64,000 nt of DNA from Desulfococcus sp041737845 (GTDB taxonomy: Bacteria > Desulfobacterota > Desulfobacteria > Desulfobacterales > Desulfococcaceae): NCBI RefSeq assembly GCF_041737845.1, contig NZ_JBGSQX010000160.1, positions 45,306-109,305 on the forward strand, given 5' to 3'. The position numbers were made by a program, and so were the translations under genes. Of the stretch, positions 1 to 8,619 are shown one piece after another. The first letter of the stretch is position 1, and every line of letters begins with the position of its first letter. The notes below the pieces were generated by a model, which saw only the letters and a list, made by a program, of their open reading frames with translations, was not told the DNA's origin and searched no databases.

Positions 1-114
1 AATATCATGAAAATTCTTGACATTCATCGCTATTTCAATTACTAGAGGCAGGATTCTGATTAGCGTCAAGATTTCAGAATAACAAAATAATAAAAGCATG
101 TTAGGAGATTACTA

Positions 115-297
115 ATGGCTGTACCCAAGCGAAAAACATCCAAATCAAAACGGGATAAACGACGGACACACGACAGCATCAGCGGCCCCGAGGTGATGAA
201 ATGCCCCCAATGCGGCGAAGCAAAACTGCCCCATCATGCCTGCCTCGAATGCGGCGATTATAAAGGACGGAGCGTCCTGGATAAAAAAGAGGATTAA
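115..297 (+). CDS. rpmF: 50S ribosomal protein L32
   Basis: This is the small basic zinc-ribbon protein of the large ribosomal subunit. The 60 residues begin MAVPKRKTSK, the typical L32 start, and carry two CxxC pairs (C30/C33 and C43/C46) that should bind zinc. Length is normal for the family. A GGAG Shine-Dalgarno lies just upstream of the ATG. A TTGACA box at 17-22 could be the -35 of its promoter, but the matching -10 is weak. In most bacteria rpmF heads a plsX-fabH-fabD-fabG-acpP-fabF cluster. Here an acyl-CoA dehydrogenase follows 19 bp later, before fabG, so the usual lipid-synthesis linkage is only partly kept. Confidence 0.97.
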   Translation: MAVPKRKTSKSKRDKRRTHDSISGPEVMKCPQCGEAKLPHHACLECGDYKGRSVLDKKED

Positions 298-316
298 ATA
301 AGAGGGTAGTTGACCC

Positions 317-1984
317 ATGTCTTTTAAGAAGACCCCGGAAGCCGCCGACCTTGTCGGTCTGGACGAGGAATCCCGACAGATGGTCGTGGAGACCGTTCAG
401 CAGCTCAGAAAGCGGCTCCTGACCAAAGAAAGAGTGCTTGAGTTCGACAAAAAGGAGATTTTTCCGGATGAGGTGATCCGGGAAATGCTGGGCCCCGATA
501 TCGGCCTCCAGCTCCTTTTTATCCCCGAGGAATATGGCGGCATGGGCGGCGGCGCCCGGGACTGCCACGCCGTCATCAGCGAAATGTGCAAGATATGCCT
601 GGGCGTCGGCACAGGATTCTTCGCCGTCCAACTGGGGGCCGACCCGATCCTGGTCGGCGCCACCCATGAGCAGAAGGAAAAATGGCTGGGGGCCATCGCC
701 GCGGGCAACACCCTGGTGGCCTACGCCGTGACCGAACCCAACGCCGGCAGCAATCTCGCCGCCCTCAAGACCAAGGCGGATCCGGTGATGGGGGAAGACG
801 GGAAGATCACCGGCTACATCATCAACGGCAGCAAGCAGTTTATCTCCACCGGGGGCTACGCGGATTTCATCACCGTGTTGGCCGACACGCCGGAAGGCCC
901 CAGCTTTTTCGTCGTCGAAAAGGGGACAAAGGGCTATGTTCAGGGCAAGGGGGAGGAAAAGCACGGCATACGGGCCTCCAACACCTCTCCGCTATCGTTC
1001 ACGGACGTTTTCGTGCCCGTAGAAAACCTGATCGGCGGCGTCACCGGCCAGGGTTTGAAGCAGGCCAACATGGTGTTCGGCTACACGCGCCTGATGGTGG
1101 CCTCCATGGCGATCGGCGCGGCCCGAGCGGCCATGGATATCGCCATCCCCTACGCTAAGGAGCGGATCCAGTTCGGCTCCCCCCTCTCGGAGAAACAGGG
1201 GTACACCCACAAGCTGATCGTCCCCCATGCCGTGCGCCTTGCGGCGGCAGAGGCCTACATCGAAGAGACGGCGATCCGCCTGGACGCCGGCGAGAGCGAT
1301 CTTCAGGTGGAGGGCTCCATCGGGAAGCTGTTCACCACCGAGGCGGCAAACCTGGCGGCCGACAGCTGCATGCAGGCCCTGGGCGGATACGGTTACATCG
1401 CCGAGTATGAAGTTGAAAAGATCAAGCGGGACGTAAGGATCACCACCATCTACGAAGGCACCAGCGAGATCCAGCAGAGCATCATCAGCACCTTCCGGTG
1501 GAAAACGAGCCGGAAAACCAAGGGGGCCTTCTACCAGGACATCGCGTCGGACATGGACGCGCTCCATGAGCGGGTCGGGGATGCAGGGTGCCGCTTCTAC
1601 GGCAGTTCCGCCCGAGTCCTCAACGCGCTGATCGACTGCGTGCACGACAACCGCCTGACCAAGCAGCAGATGATCATGTTTTTGCTGGCGGACATGATGA
1701 CCTATGTGGAGGTCGGCGCCGCCATGGGGCGAAAAACGGTCCGACTCGCCGAGGCGGGCGACCCCGGGGCCGACGACTCCAAGGCGATGTCCCGAGTTTT
1801 CGCGGCCGAGGTTTCGGAATTGATCACCCGGAACTCCCTCCGGATCCTGACCGGAACGGGAGTGCTTGCGCCGGAGGCGGTCGGCGCCTTTGCCGCGTCC
1901 ACGGGCCTGGATGACCTGGCCCAGAGCTGCCGCAACACCATCGGGGATATGGACCGGGTTGCGGACAATCTGTTCGGGAGGTAA
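317..1984 (+). CDS. acyl-CoA dehydrogenase with C-terminal extension, inside the fatty-acid synthesis cluster
   Basis: FAD-dependent acyl-CoA dehydrogenase of 555 residues, longer than the 380-residue classical enzymes because about 150 extra helical residues follow the catalytic core. Visible motifs are the substrate/FAD loop VTEPNAGSN near residues 138-146 and IYEGTSEIQ, whose Glu380 is at the position of the catalytic base in most family members. The family oxidises acyl-CoA to trans-2-enoyl-CoA and passes electrons to ETF. Its position is unusual: rpmF is 19 bp upstream and fabG begins 2 bp after the stop, so it is probably co-transcribed and possibly translationally coupled with fatty-acid biosynthesis genes. 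Substrate cannot be read from sequence. Family assignment is firm; a role in lipid metabolism rather than catabolism is only inferred from context. Confidence 0.9.
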   Translation: MSFKKTPEAADLVGLDEESRQMVVETVQQLRKRLLTKERVLEFDKKEIFPDEVIREMLGPDIGLQLLFIPEEYGGMGGGARDCHAVISEMCKICLGVGTGFFAVQLGADPILVGATHEQKEKWLGAIAAGNTLVAYAVTEPNAGSNLAALKTKADPVMGEDGKITGYIINGSKQFISTGGYADFITVLADTPEGPSFFVVEKGTKGYVQGKGEEKHGIRASNTSPLSFTDVFVPVENLIGGVTGQGLKQANMVFGYTRLMVASMAIGAARAAMDIAIPYAKERIQFGSPLSEKQGYTHKLIVPHAVRLAAAEAYIEETAIRLDAGESDLQVEGSIGKLFTTEAANLAADSCMQALGGYGYIAEYEVEKIKRDVRITTIYEGTSEIQQSIISTFRWKTSRKTKGAFYQDIASDMDALHERVGDAGCRFYGSSARVLNALIDCVHDNRLTKQQMIMFLLADMMTYVEVGAAMGRKTVRLAEAGDPGADDSKAMSRVFAAEVSELITRNSLRILTGTGVLAPEAVGAFAASTGLDDLAQSCRNTIGDMDRVADNLFGR

Positions 1985-1986
1985 CC

Positions 1987-2733
1987 ATGTCGGAGCATTC
2001 CCATAAAACCATCGTCGTCACCGGCGGGTCCAAAGGCATCGGCCGGGCCGTCTGCGAGGCATTCTCCGCGCCCGGCGCAAGGATATTCTTCAACTATGCA
2101 ACGGATGCGGCCGGAGCGGCGGAAACGGAGCGGCGCATTACGGCGGCCGGCGGGACCGGCAAAGGCGTCCAGGTGGACGTCTCGTCCGAAGACGAGGTCA
2201 AGGCATTTCTGGACGGCGTGATCAAAGAAACCGGGGGCCTGGATGTTCTGGTGAACAACGCGGGCATCACCCGCGACGGCCTGATCGTCCGCATGAAAAC
2301 ATCCGACTGGGATGCCGTCATGGACGTCAACCTGAAGGGGGCGTTCCAGGCGTCCAAAATCGCGGCCAAGGCCATGCTCAAGCAGCGGAGCGGGAGGATC
2401 ATCAACATCTCTTCCGTGGTCGGGGCTTCGGGAAATCCCGGGCAGGCCAATTACGTCGCCGCCAAGGCGGGCCTGATCGGCCTGACCAAGGCCCTTGCCA
2501 AGGAACTGGCGTCGCGGGGCATCACCGTGAACGCGGTGGCGCCCGGCTACATCGAAACCGATATGACCGCCGCCATGACGGACGCCCAGCGGGAGGCCAT
2601 GATCGCCCAGATTCCCCTGGGACGCCCCGGGACCTCCCGGGAAATCGCGGCGGCCGTCCGTTTCCTGGCATCCGAGGAAGCAGCCTACATCACGGGGCAT
2701 GTGCTCCACGTGAACGGCGGAATGTATATGTAA
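1987..2733 (+). CDS. fabG: 3-oxoacyl-ACP reductase
   Basis: NADPH-dependent short-chain dehydrogenase that reduces 3-oxoacyl-ACP in type II fatty-acid synthesis. The 248-residue length is typical. The N-terminal cofactor motif TGGSKGIG is at residues 12-19 and NNAG follows near residue 90. The catalytic set is visible as Ser143, Tyr156 and Lys160 (YxxxK), and the end (GHVLHVNGGMYM) is characteristic of FabG. It lies between the acyl-CoA dehydrogenase (2 bp upstream) and acpP (24 bp downstream, preceded by AGGAGAG), and fabF follows. The clustering with acpP and fabF makes FabG far more likely than another SDR. Confidence 0.95.
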   Translation: MSEHSHKTIVVTGGSKGIGRAVCEAFSAPGARIFFNYATDAAGAAETERRITAAGGTGKGVQVDVSSEDEVKAFLDGVIKETGGLDVLVNNAGITRDGLIVRMKTSDWDAVMDVNLKGAFQASKIAAKAMLKQRSGRIINISSVVGASGNPGQANYVAAKAGLIGLTKALAKELASRGITVNAVAPGYIETDMTAAMTDAQREAMIAQIPLGRPGTSREIAAAVRFLASEEAAYITGHVLHVNGGMYM

Positions 2734-2757
2734 GCAAACGAAAACAGGAGAGAAATT

Positions 2758-3000
2758 ATGGCCGATATCGATAAGATTCAAGAAAAAGTCAGAAAGATCA
2801 TTGCAGAAAAACTGAGCGTGGATGTTGCGGAGATTGTGCCCGAAGCCTCCTTTGTGGACGATCTGGGCGCCGACTCCCTGGATCTGGTGGAGCTGATCAT
2901 GTCCATGGAGGAAGAGTTCGATATTGAAATCTCGGACGATGACTCCGAAAAGATGGTGAAGGTTCAGGACGCCTTCGACTACATCGCAAAGAATTCCTGA
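2758..3000 (+). CDS. acpP: acyl carrier protein
   Basis: Small acidic carrier protein of 80 residues whose Ser40, in the GADSLDLVE motif, is the expected site for 4'-phosphopantetheine. Length and charge are standard for AcpP. A good AGGAGAG ribosome-binding site precedes the ATG. It sits between fabG and fabF, as in most bacteria, and will shuttle acyl chains for fatty-acid synthesis in the cytoplasm. Confidence 0.97.
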   Translation: MADIDKIQEKVRKIIAEKLSVDVAEIVPEASFVDDLGADSLDLVELIMSMEEEFDIEISDDDSEKMVKVQDAFDYIAKNS

Positions 3001-3112
3001 TACCGTATCCGTATCGGCATTCCAGAATTGACCCGTTCGGGTTTCAGGCGGCATGGGTTTTCGATGTCTGGAGCCTGAACGATGCTTATTGTTTTCGGAA
3101 AGGGAGGACCTC

Positions 3113-4354
3113 TTGAACAGGCGGGTCGTTATCACAGGATTGGGACTGGTAACACCGGTGGGGATCGGTGTGGACGCATCATGGGCTGCACTGTGCGCCG
3201 GGAAATCGGGTGTCGGCGAAATCACGCGGTTCGATGCATCCGACTACACCACAAAAATCGCCGCTGAAGTGAAAGGCTTCAACCCCGAGGACTTCGTTCC
3301 CAAGAAGGACGCCAAACGGAATCAGCTCTTCATCTCTTACGCCCTTGCCGCATCCCGCATGGCCGTGGAAGACGCCGGGCTGACCATCGACGAAAAAAAC
3401 GGCGCCCGGGTGGGGGTCATCACCGGCTGCGGGCTGGGGGGTCTTGCGACCCTGGAAGAGCATACGATGATCATCAACACCCGCGGCCCGAAACGGGTGA
3501 GCCCCTTCTTCATCCCCATGATGATCGGAAACATGGCCGCCGGAATGATCTCCATCCAGTTCGGGGCCAGGGGTCCGAACCTCTCCATCGCCACGGCCTG
3601 CGCCGCCGGGACCCATGCGGTGGGCGAAGCCTACAAGAACATTCAACGGGGATTTTCCGACGCGGTGATCACCGGCGGCATGGAGTCCGTGATCACGCCG
3701 ACCTGCGTGGCCGGGTTCGGCGCCATGAAGGCCCTGTCCACGCGGAATGACGATCCCCTGAAGGCATCCCGTCCGTTTGACAAGGACCGGGACGGCTTTG
3801 TGGTGGGGGAAGGCTCCGGCATCCTCATCATCGAGGCGCTCGAGTACGCTCTGGAACGCGGGGCCAGAATCTACGGCGAAATCCTGGGCTACGGGATGAG
3901 CGGGGACGGCTACCACATGACCTCTCCTCCGCCCGACGCGGAGGGCGCGGTCCGCTGCATGGAAGCCGCCATCTCCGATGCGGGCATCTCCTGCGACCGG
4001 ATCGACTACATCAACGCCCACGGCACCTCGACGCCCCTGAACGACCTTTACGAAACCCGGGCCATCAAGACGGTGTTCAAAGAATACGCCAATTCGGTTC
4101 CCATCAGCTCGACCAAATCCATGACCGGGCATCTCCTGGGGGCTGCAGGCGGCGTCGAGACCGTGTTCACAACCCTGGCCGCCTACCACGACATCATTCC
4201 GCCCACCATCAATTTCGAAAGCGGAGACGAGGAGTGCGACCTCGATTACGTGCCCAATGTCGCCCGAAACACCAAGGTAGACATCGCCATGAGCAACTCC
4301 TTTGGATTCGGCGGCACCAACGCGACCATCATCGTGGGGAAATACAAACCCTGA
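3113..4354 (+). CDS. fabF: beta-ketoacyl-ACP synthase II
   Basis: Condensing enzyme that extends acyl-ACP with malonyl-ACP. I place the start at TTG 3113, preceded by GGGAGG at optimal distance, giving 413 residues that begin LNRRVVITGLG as FabF proteins do. An in-frame ATG at 3053 would add 20 unrelated residues. The thiolase-fold catalytic triad is visible: Cys163 in TACAAG, His303 in NAHGTSTP and His340 in TGHLLGAAG. The glycine-rich end SFGFGGTNAT is also present. It is the last gene of the fab group, followed by a strong intrinsic terminator at 4391-4424. Confidence 0.96.
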   Translation: MNRRVVITGLGLVTPVGIGVDASWAALCAGKSGVGEITRFDASDYTTKIAAEVKGFNPEDFVPKKDAKRNQLFISYALAASRMAVEDAGLTIDEKNGARVGVITGCGLGGLATLEEHTMIINTRGPKRVSPFFIPMMIGNMAAGMISIQFGARGPNLSIATACAAGTHAVGEAYKNIQRGFSDAVITGGMESVITPTCVAGFGAMKALSTRNDDPLKASRPFDKDRDGFVVGEGSGILIIEALEYALERGARIYGEILGYGMSGDGYHMTSPPPDAEGAVRCMEAAISDAGISCDRIDYINAHGTSTPLNDLYETRAIKTVFKEYANSVPISSTKSMTGHLLGAAGGVETVFTTLAAYHDIIPPTINFESGDEECDLDYVPNVARNTKVDIAMSNSFGFGGTNATIIVGKYKP

Positions 4355-4390
4355 CGTCCGGCTGCGGCGGAACAACATGATCGTTCCAGA

Positions 4391-4424
4391 AGAGCATCCC
4401 TGCCCGGGGGATGCTCTTTTTTTT
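4391..4424 (+). terminator. intrinsic terminator after fabF
   Basis: A 10-bp stem (AGAGCATCCC paired with GGGATGCTCT) with a short loop is followed directly by a run of T. It lies 37 bp after fabF and before the convergent pdxT gene. Confidence 0.9.
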
Positions 4425-4454
4425 CAGCTCCCCCGGGCATCACCGGAAAGCCGG

Positions 4455-5027
4455 CTACAACCCCATGAAATAGTGGTGAAACACAGGATCCATCGTCAGT
4501 TCGGGATGGAAGGTCGTCGCCATGACCCGGCCTTTCTGAACAAAGACCGGGTCCTTGAACGCCCGTGCGTGGACCGCCACCTCCGGCCCCACCGCGAGGA
4601 TCCGCGGCGACCGGATGAAGACCGCCGGGAAAGGGCTTGCTCCGCCCGCGGCCGCCAGAATCGGAATGTCAATGTCGTGCTCCCTGGAGGCCAGCTGTCG
4701 GCCGTAGGCATTCCGCGCCACCGACACCGGAAGGACCTGGAGCCGCCCGGGCCCGCCGTCCACCGTCCCGGCCAGGAGCACGGCCCCGGCGCAGATGCCC
4801 CAGACGGGCATCCCCTGGGCGATGCGCGCCCTGAGGGGATCGATCATCCTGAATTCCTGAAGAAATTTTCCCATGACCGTGCTCTCCCCGCCGGGAATGA
4901 TGAGCCGATCGACCGCCATCAGCCCCGCGGCGTCACGGATGATCCGGTATCCGGCCCCCAGGGACGTCAGATGGCGGATGTGGTCGAGAAACGCCCCCTG
5001 CAGCCCCAACAGCCCCACCACCGTCAC
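4455..5027 (-). CDS. pdxT: pyridoxal 5'-phosphate synthase glutaminase subunit
   Basis: Class I glutamine amidotransferase that supplies ammonia to PdxS for PLP synthesis. Start is a GTG (TVVGLLGLQGAF follows), three bases after the pdxS stop, so the two are translationally linked. The nucleophile is Cys79 in WGICAG, and His174 and Glu176 in FHPELT complete the triad. The PGGEST motif (residues 45-50) is diagnostic of PdxT. At 190 residues it has the usual size. Confidence 0.95.
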   Translation of the reverse strand: MTVVGLLGLQGAFLDHIRHLTSLGAGYRIIRDAAGLMAVDRLIIPGGESTVMGKFLQEFRMIDPLRARIAQGMPVWGICAGAVLLAGTVDGGPGRLQVLPVSVARNAYGRQLASREHDIDIPILAAAGGASPFPAVFIRSPRILAVGPEVAVHARAFKDPVFVQKGRVMATTFHPELTMDPVFHHYFMGL

Positions 5028-5030
5028 GGG

Positions 5031-5900
5031 TCACCGCCCCCGCTCGGCCATCCGGGTCTCGAGGCGGTCCATCTCCAGGCCCACCATGGCCGCCCCTAAA
5101 TTCTTCGAGATGTCGGCGAGCTTGACGGGATCCTCCCAGTGAATTACCGCCCGGACGATGGCCGATGCCGTCTTGGAGGGATTTTCGGATTTGAAGATCC
5201 CCGATCCGACAAAGATGCCGTCCACGCCCAGAGCCATCATCAGGGCGGCATCCGCCGGGGTGGCGATGCCGCCGGCTGCAAAATTGACCACCGGGAAACG
5301 GCCCTGGTCCCGCGTCATCCGAATCAGTTCAAGCGGCACCCGGCAATGGGCTGCCGTCTCTTCGAGGGCCCTGTCGTCCATGCCTTTCAGGGCTTCGATT
5401 TCAGACGCGATGGTGCGGATATGACGCACGGCCTCCACAACATTCCCGGTTCCGGCCTCCCCCTTGGTTCGCAGCATCGCAGCCCCTTCATAGATGCGGC
5501 GAAGCCCCTCCCCCATATTTCGGGCACCGCAGACAAAGGGGACGGCAAAGGTCCGCTTCTCCACATGGCGGCTCTCATCGGCCGGGGTCAGGACCTCGCT
5601 CTCGTCAATAAAATCCACCCCCAGGGCCTCAAGAATTCGGGATTCCATGAAATGGCCGATCCGCACCTTGGCCATGACCGGTATGGACACCGCCGCCATG
5701 ATGGCCTCGATCATGGCCGGATCGCTCATGCGCGCCACTTGCCCCTGGGTCCGGATGTCCGCGGGCACGCGCTCCAGCGCCATGACCGCGGACGCCCCGG
5801 CGTCCTCGGCGATCCGGGCCTGTTCGGGTGTCGTGACATCCATGATCACGCCGTTCTTGAACATCTCGGCAAAGCCTTTGTTGACTTTCTCTCGACTCAC
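5031..5900 (-). CDS. pdxS: pyridoxal 5'-phosphate synthase lyase subunit
   Basis: PdxS builds PLP from ribose 5-phosphate, glyceraldehyde 3-phosphate and ammonia. The 289-residue TIM-barrel carries Asp21 and the ribose-binding Lys78 in AKVRIGH, and a second conserved lysine in RTKGEAGTGN. Start is GTG, preceded by AAGGAA. It is the first gene of a pdxS-pdxT operon transcribed away from a MocR-type regulator, the arrangement known for PdxR-controlled PLP synthesis genes. Confidence 0.96.
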   Translation of the reverse strand: MSREKVNKGFAEMFKNGVIMDVTTPEQARIAEDAGASAVMALERVPADIRTQGQVARMSDPAMIEAIMAAVSIPVMAKVRIGHFMESRILEALGVDFIDESEVLTPADESRHVEKRTFAVPFVCGARNMGEGLRRIYEGAAMLRTKGEAGTGNVVEAVRHIRTIASEIEALKGMDDRALEETAAHCRVPLELIRMTRDQGRFPVVNFAAGGIATPADAALMMALGVDGIFVGSGIFKSENPSKTASAIVRAVIHWEDPVKLADISKNLGAAMVGLEMDRLETRMAERGR

Positions 5901-6049
5901 CTTTATTCCTTTCTATGTTTTGGGATCATTGACCGGGAACCGACCGTCGGGTATCGCGGCGCAAGCCGTTCATGTCGCCTGCCCGATCCGGTCGTCGGGC
6001 TGTCGTTCGCACGGACGGCAGCCCCTCAAAAAAGCCCGATCTTGTCATC

Positions 6050-6108
6050 GTACATTTATTCACTGCAATTAGTACATTCTCTATATTGTACTATTTTTGT
6101 CAAGTACA
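6050..6108. promoter_or_regulatory. GTAC-repeat operator region between pdxS and the MocR regulator
   Basis: Four GTAC cores lie at 6050, 6072, 6088 and 6104, spaced 22, 16 and 16 bp. The middle two form a perfect inverted repeat, TAGTACA (6070-6076) and TGTACTA (6087-6093). AAGTACA (6102-6108) repeats the left arm in direct orientation. MocR/PdxR regulators bind combinations of direct and inverted repeats upstream of pdxST, so this is a plausible autoregulatory and pdxST operator. Confidence 0.55.
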
Positions 6109-6121
6109 AAACAAGGAAGCC

Positions 6122-7408
6122 ATGGCGCTGTACAAGGATATTGCGGAAGAACTGGCCCGGCGCATCCGGGAAGGGTGTTACAAGCCCGGGGAGAAAATCC
6201 CGTCCATCCGGCAGGTGGCCTTCGAATTTGAATGCAACAAGCTGACGGTCCAAAAAGCCTTCGACGAACTCAGGCGCGGCGGAATGATTGAAAACGTCGT
6301 GGGCAGCGGCTCATTTGTCCGGTTTCCTGAAAAAATCGCGAGCGGCGGGGAGGTCTTCGACTTCCGGACCGCCTACATCTCCGAATCCTTTTTCCCTTTC
6401 GAGACGGCCAAACGCATTTTCTCGGATCTGTTCGACCAGGAGCGGAGCCGGGCCTTCTCCCCCCCGCCGGTGGAGGGCGACCGGGAGCTGATCGAGACCC
6501 TGGGGGAATTTTACCGCCTGCCCACAAAGCGGATGTTCATCGTATCGGGCGCCCAGCAGGGGCTTGATCTCACCGCCAAGGTGTTTTCAACCAACATCTC
6601 CGACGCGATCCTGTTCGAGGACCCCACCTATCCCGGGGCCGTCTCCCTCTTCAAGGCCCGCCATTTCGTCCCCCTGGACGCCGACGGCCCCGATCTGGCG
6701 GCGCTGGACCACAAGCTCTCCCCCGCCATCAAGCTGTTCTACACCATGCCGGCGGTACACAACCCCACCGGCATCTCCTACAGCCTGGAGAAAAAGGAGG
6801 CCCTGGCCCGGCGGGCCGAACGGTCTCCCTTTTATCTGATCGAGGACGATTACCTGTCGGAGTTCACCGGGCAGACCCTTCCGCGGTTTGTGGATATCCT
6901 TCCCGAGAAGACCATCTATATCAAGTCCCTGTCCCAAACCACCGTTTCGGGTGTCCGGCTCGGGGCCATGATCGTCCCCGAATCCCTATTTGACAAGTTC
7001 ATCTACACGAAATTCATGTCGGATATCGCATCCACGGGGCTGCTGCAGAAATTCGCCACCCGTTTCATCCGGGAGGGAGGCTATGCGGCGTATATCGCCG
7101 AGACGCGGCGGCGGGTGCGCGACCGGAGGCGCAGGCTGACGGACGTGATCGCGGCCCATCCCTTCCTGTCCATTCCCCACGACCAGTCGGGATACAACCT
7201 CTGGGTCAAATCCCAGCAGGCCGTGGCCCTCCCCCGCGTCCCGTGGACCCCGGGGGAGGAGTTTTCGTTTTCACCCGCATTCAGGAATTTTTTCCGGATT
7301 TCGTTCATGCACATGGATGACGCGGCCTTTGATCTGGGCGCCGCCTATATCACGGACCTCCTGGCCCGTTCGATTGCCCGGACCGGACCGGAGGAGAGCC
7401 GGCACTGA
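6122..7408 (+). CDS. pdxR: MocR-type GntR/aminotransferase regulator, probably of PLP synthesis
   Basis: Fusion regulator of 428 residues from ATG 6122 (AAGGAAGCC just upstream); a 50-residue longer reading from 5972 looks non-coding. Residues 1-75 are a GntR winged helix-turn-helix (KDIAEELARRIREG, then PSIRQVAFEF). The rest is a fold-type I aminotransferase domain that senses PLP, with the lysine of YIKSLSQT in the cofactor position. It is transcribed divergently from pdxST, which is the basis for naming it PdxR. A regulator of another aminotransferase-related pathway remains possible. The GTAC repeats upstream are its likely binding sites. Confidence 0.75.
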   Translation: MALYKDIAEELARRIREGCYKPGEKIPSIRQVAFEFECNKLTVQKAFDELRRGGMIENVVGSGSFVRFPEKIASGGEVFDFRTAYISESFFPFETAKRIFSDLFDQERSRAFSPPPVEGDRELIETLGEFYRLPTKRMFIVSGAQQGLDLTAKVFSTNISDAILFEDPTYPGAVSLFKARHFVPLDADGPDLAALDHKLSPAIKLFYTMPAVHNPTGISYSLEKKEALARRAERSPFYLIEDDYLSEFTGQTLPRFVDILPEKTIYIKSLSQTTVSGVRLGAMIVPESLFDKFIYTKFMSDIASTGLLQKFATRFIREGGYAAYIAETRRRVRDRRRRLTDVIAAHPFLSIPHDQSGYNLWVKSQQAVALPRVPWTPGEEFSFSPAFRNFFRISFMHMDDAAFDLGAAYITDLLARSIARTGPEESRH

Positions 7409-7470
7409 GCGCCCCCCCGGCGGGAGCGCGAGGGGGGGGCCCGGCCGGGCAAAGGGGGAAGGGCGGACGA

Positions 7471-8541
7471 TCACGGAAGAGGTTCGGCGGTATAGGCGAT
7501 GTTGGCATCCTCGGCCTTGTAAAGGGGAAGCGCCTTCCCCTCCCGAAGGTCTTCCACCCAGTCCGGGTTGAGCAGGGCCGTCTTTCCGGAGAGGGCGATA
7601 TCGGCGTCCTGGAGCGCCTCTTCCGCACTCCGCCGGTCATGGACCTTGCCGCAGATCAGGATGGGCAGCCCCGTGGCCTCCCGGGTCAGGCGGGCCATGG
7701 TCTTTCCCGACCCGAAGGCCGCGTCGCCGTATCCGTAGGTCGACACCGAAATGGCGTCGATGGGCGCTTCGGAAAGCCTGCGGACGATGCCCTGATACTC
7801 GGCTTGATCCGCAAACAGCGAAACCTGGCTGTCGGCCACGCCCCAGTTTGAGATTCTGAAAAGGAGGAGCCGGTCCCGGGGAACCGCCTCGCGGACGGCG
7901 TGGATCACCTCGTGGGCGAAGCGGTAGCGCTTTTCCGCCGAACCGCCGTAGGCATCGGTTCGGCGGTTCGAATATCCCGAAAGAAACTGGCTGATGAGGT
8001 ATCCATGGGCACCGTGGATTTCGATACCGTCAAACCCCGCGGCCACAGCGCCTCTGGTGGTCTCTACGAACCCGTTGACGACGTGTTCGATGTCGAAGCG
8101 GCTCATCTCATCCGGCAGGGGATACGGCCGGCCCGTCAGGGGATTGTTCTGCCGGGGGACGGCGGCGGTGGGGGCGATCACCCGGCCGGCGGGATTGACC
8201 TCGGGCCAGGCCATCCGGCCGCAGTGGAACATCTGCATGATCGACAGAGCGCCCCGGCGGCGGATATTTTCAACGACCCGGGACCAGACGTTGATCTGGC
8301 GCTGGGTCGTCAGCCGGGCCTGGCCCGGATAGCCCTGGGCACTCTCGTAATCGGTGACGATGGCCTCGGTATAGACGATTCCGGCGCCCTTTTCCGCCCG
8401 CGTGACCAGGAAATCGAGGACATCCCGCCGGGGGATACTGTCCAAGATCGACGACATCCGGGTCATGGGGGCCACGCCCAGGCGGTTTTTGACAGTGAAA
8501 CGCCCTATCTGAAACGGTGAAAACAACAGGTCCTCTGCCAT
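7471..8541 (-). CDS. NADH:flavin oxidoreductase, Old Yellow Enzyme family
   Basis: FMN-binding TIM-barrel ene-reductase of 356 residues. The start at 8541 is chosen because GGGAGGAAAAG sits directly upstream and the product then begins MAEDLLFSPFQIGRF; an upstream ATG at 8607 would add 22 residues. Motifs include VAPMTR, HCGRMA and HGAHGYLISQFLSGYSNRRTD, which place it in the YqjM/OYE class. It lacks the C-terminal FeS/FAD domains of 2,4-dienoyl-CoA reductase. Substrate is unknown; reduction of an activated C=C bond is typical. It lies downstream of a DUF3786 gene and an acyl-CoA synthetase on the same strand. Confidence 0.88.
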   Translation of the reverse strand: MAEDLLFSPFQIGRFTVKNRLGVAPMTRMSSILDSIPRRDVLDFLVTRAEKGAGIVYTEAIVTDYESAQGYPGQARLTTQRQINVWSRVVENIRRRGALSIMQMFHCGRMAWPEVNPAGRVIAPTAAVPRQNNPLTGRPYPLPDEMSRFDIEHVVNGFVETTRGAVAAGFDGIEIHGAHGYLISQFLSGYSNRRTDAYGGSAEKRYRFAHEVIHAVREAVPRDRLLLFRISNWGVADSQVSLFADQAEYQGIVRRLSEAPIDAISVSTYGYGDAAFGSGKTMARLTREATGLPILICGKVHDRRSAEEALQDADIALSGKTALLNPDWVEDLREGKALPLYKAEDANIAYTAEPLP

Positions 8542-8619
8542 CTTTTCCTCCCTGAAGGGCCGTACCGGGGATATCCCATCCGCGATGCGGCCGGGGTTAT
8601 CGTTCATGAATGGACAGCG

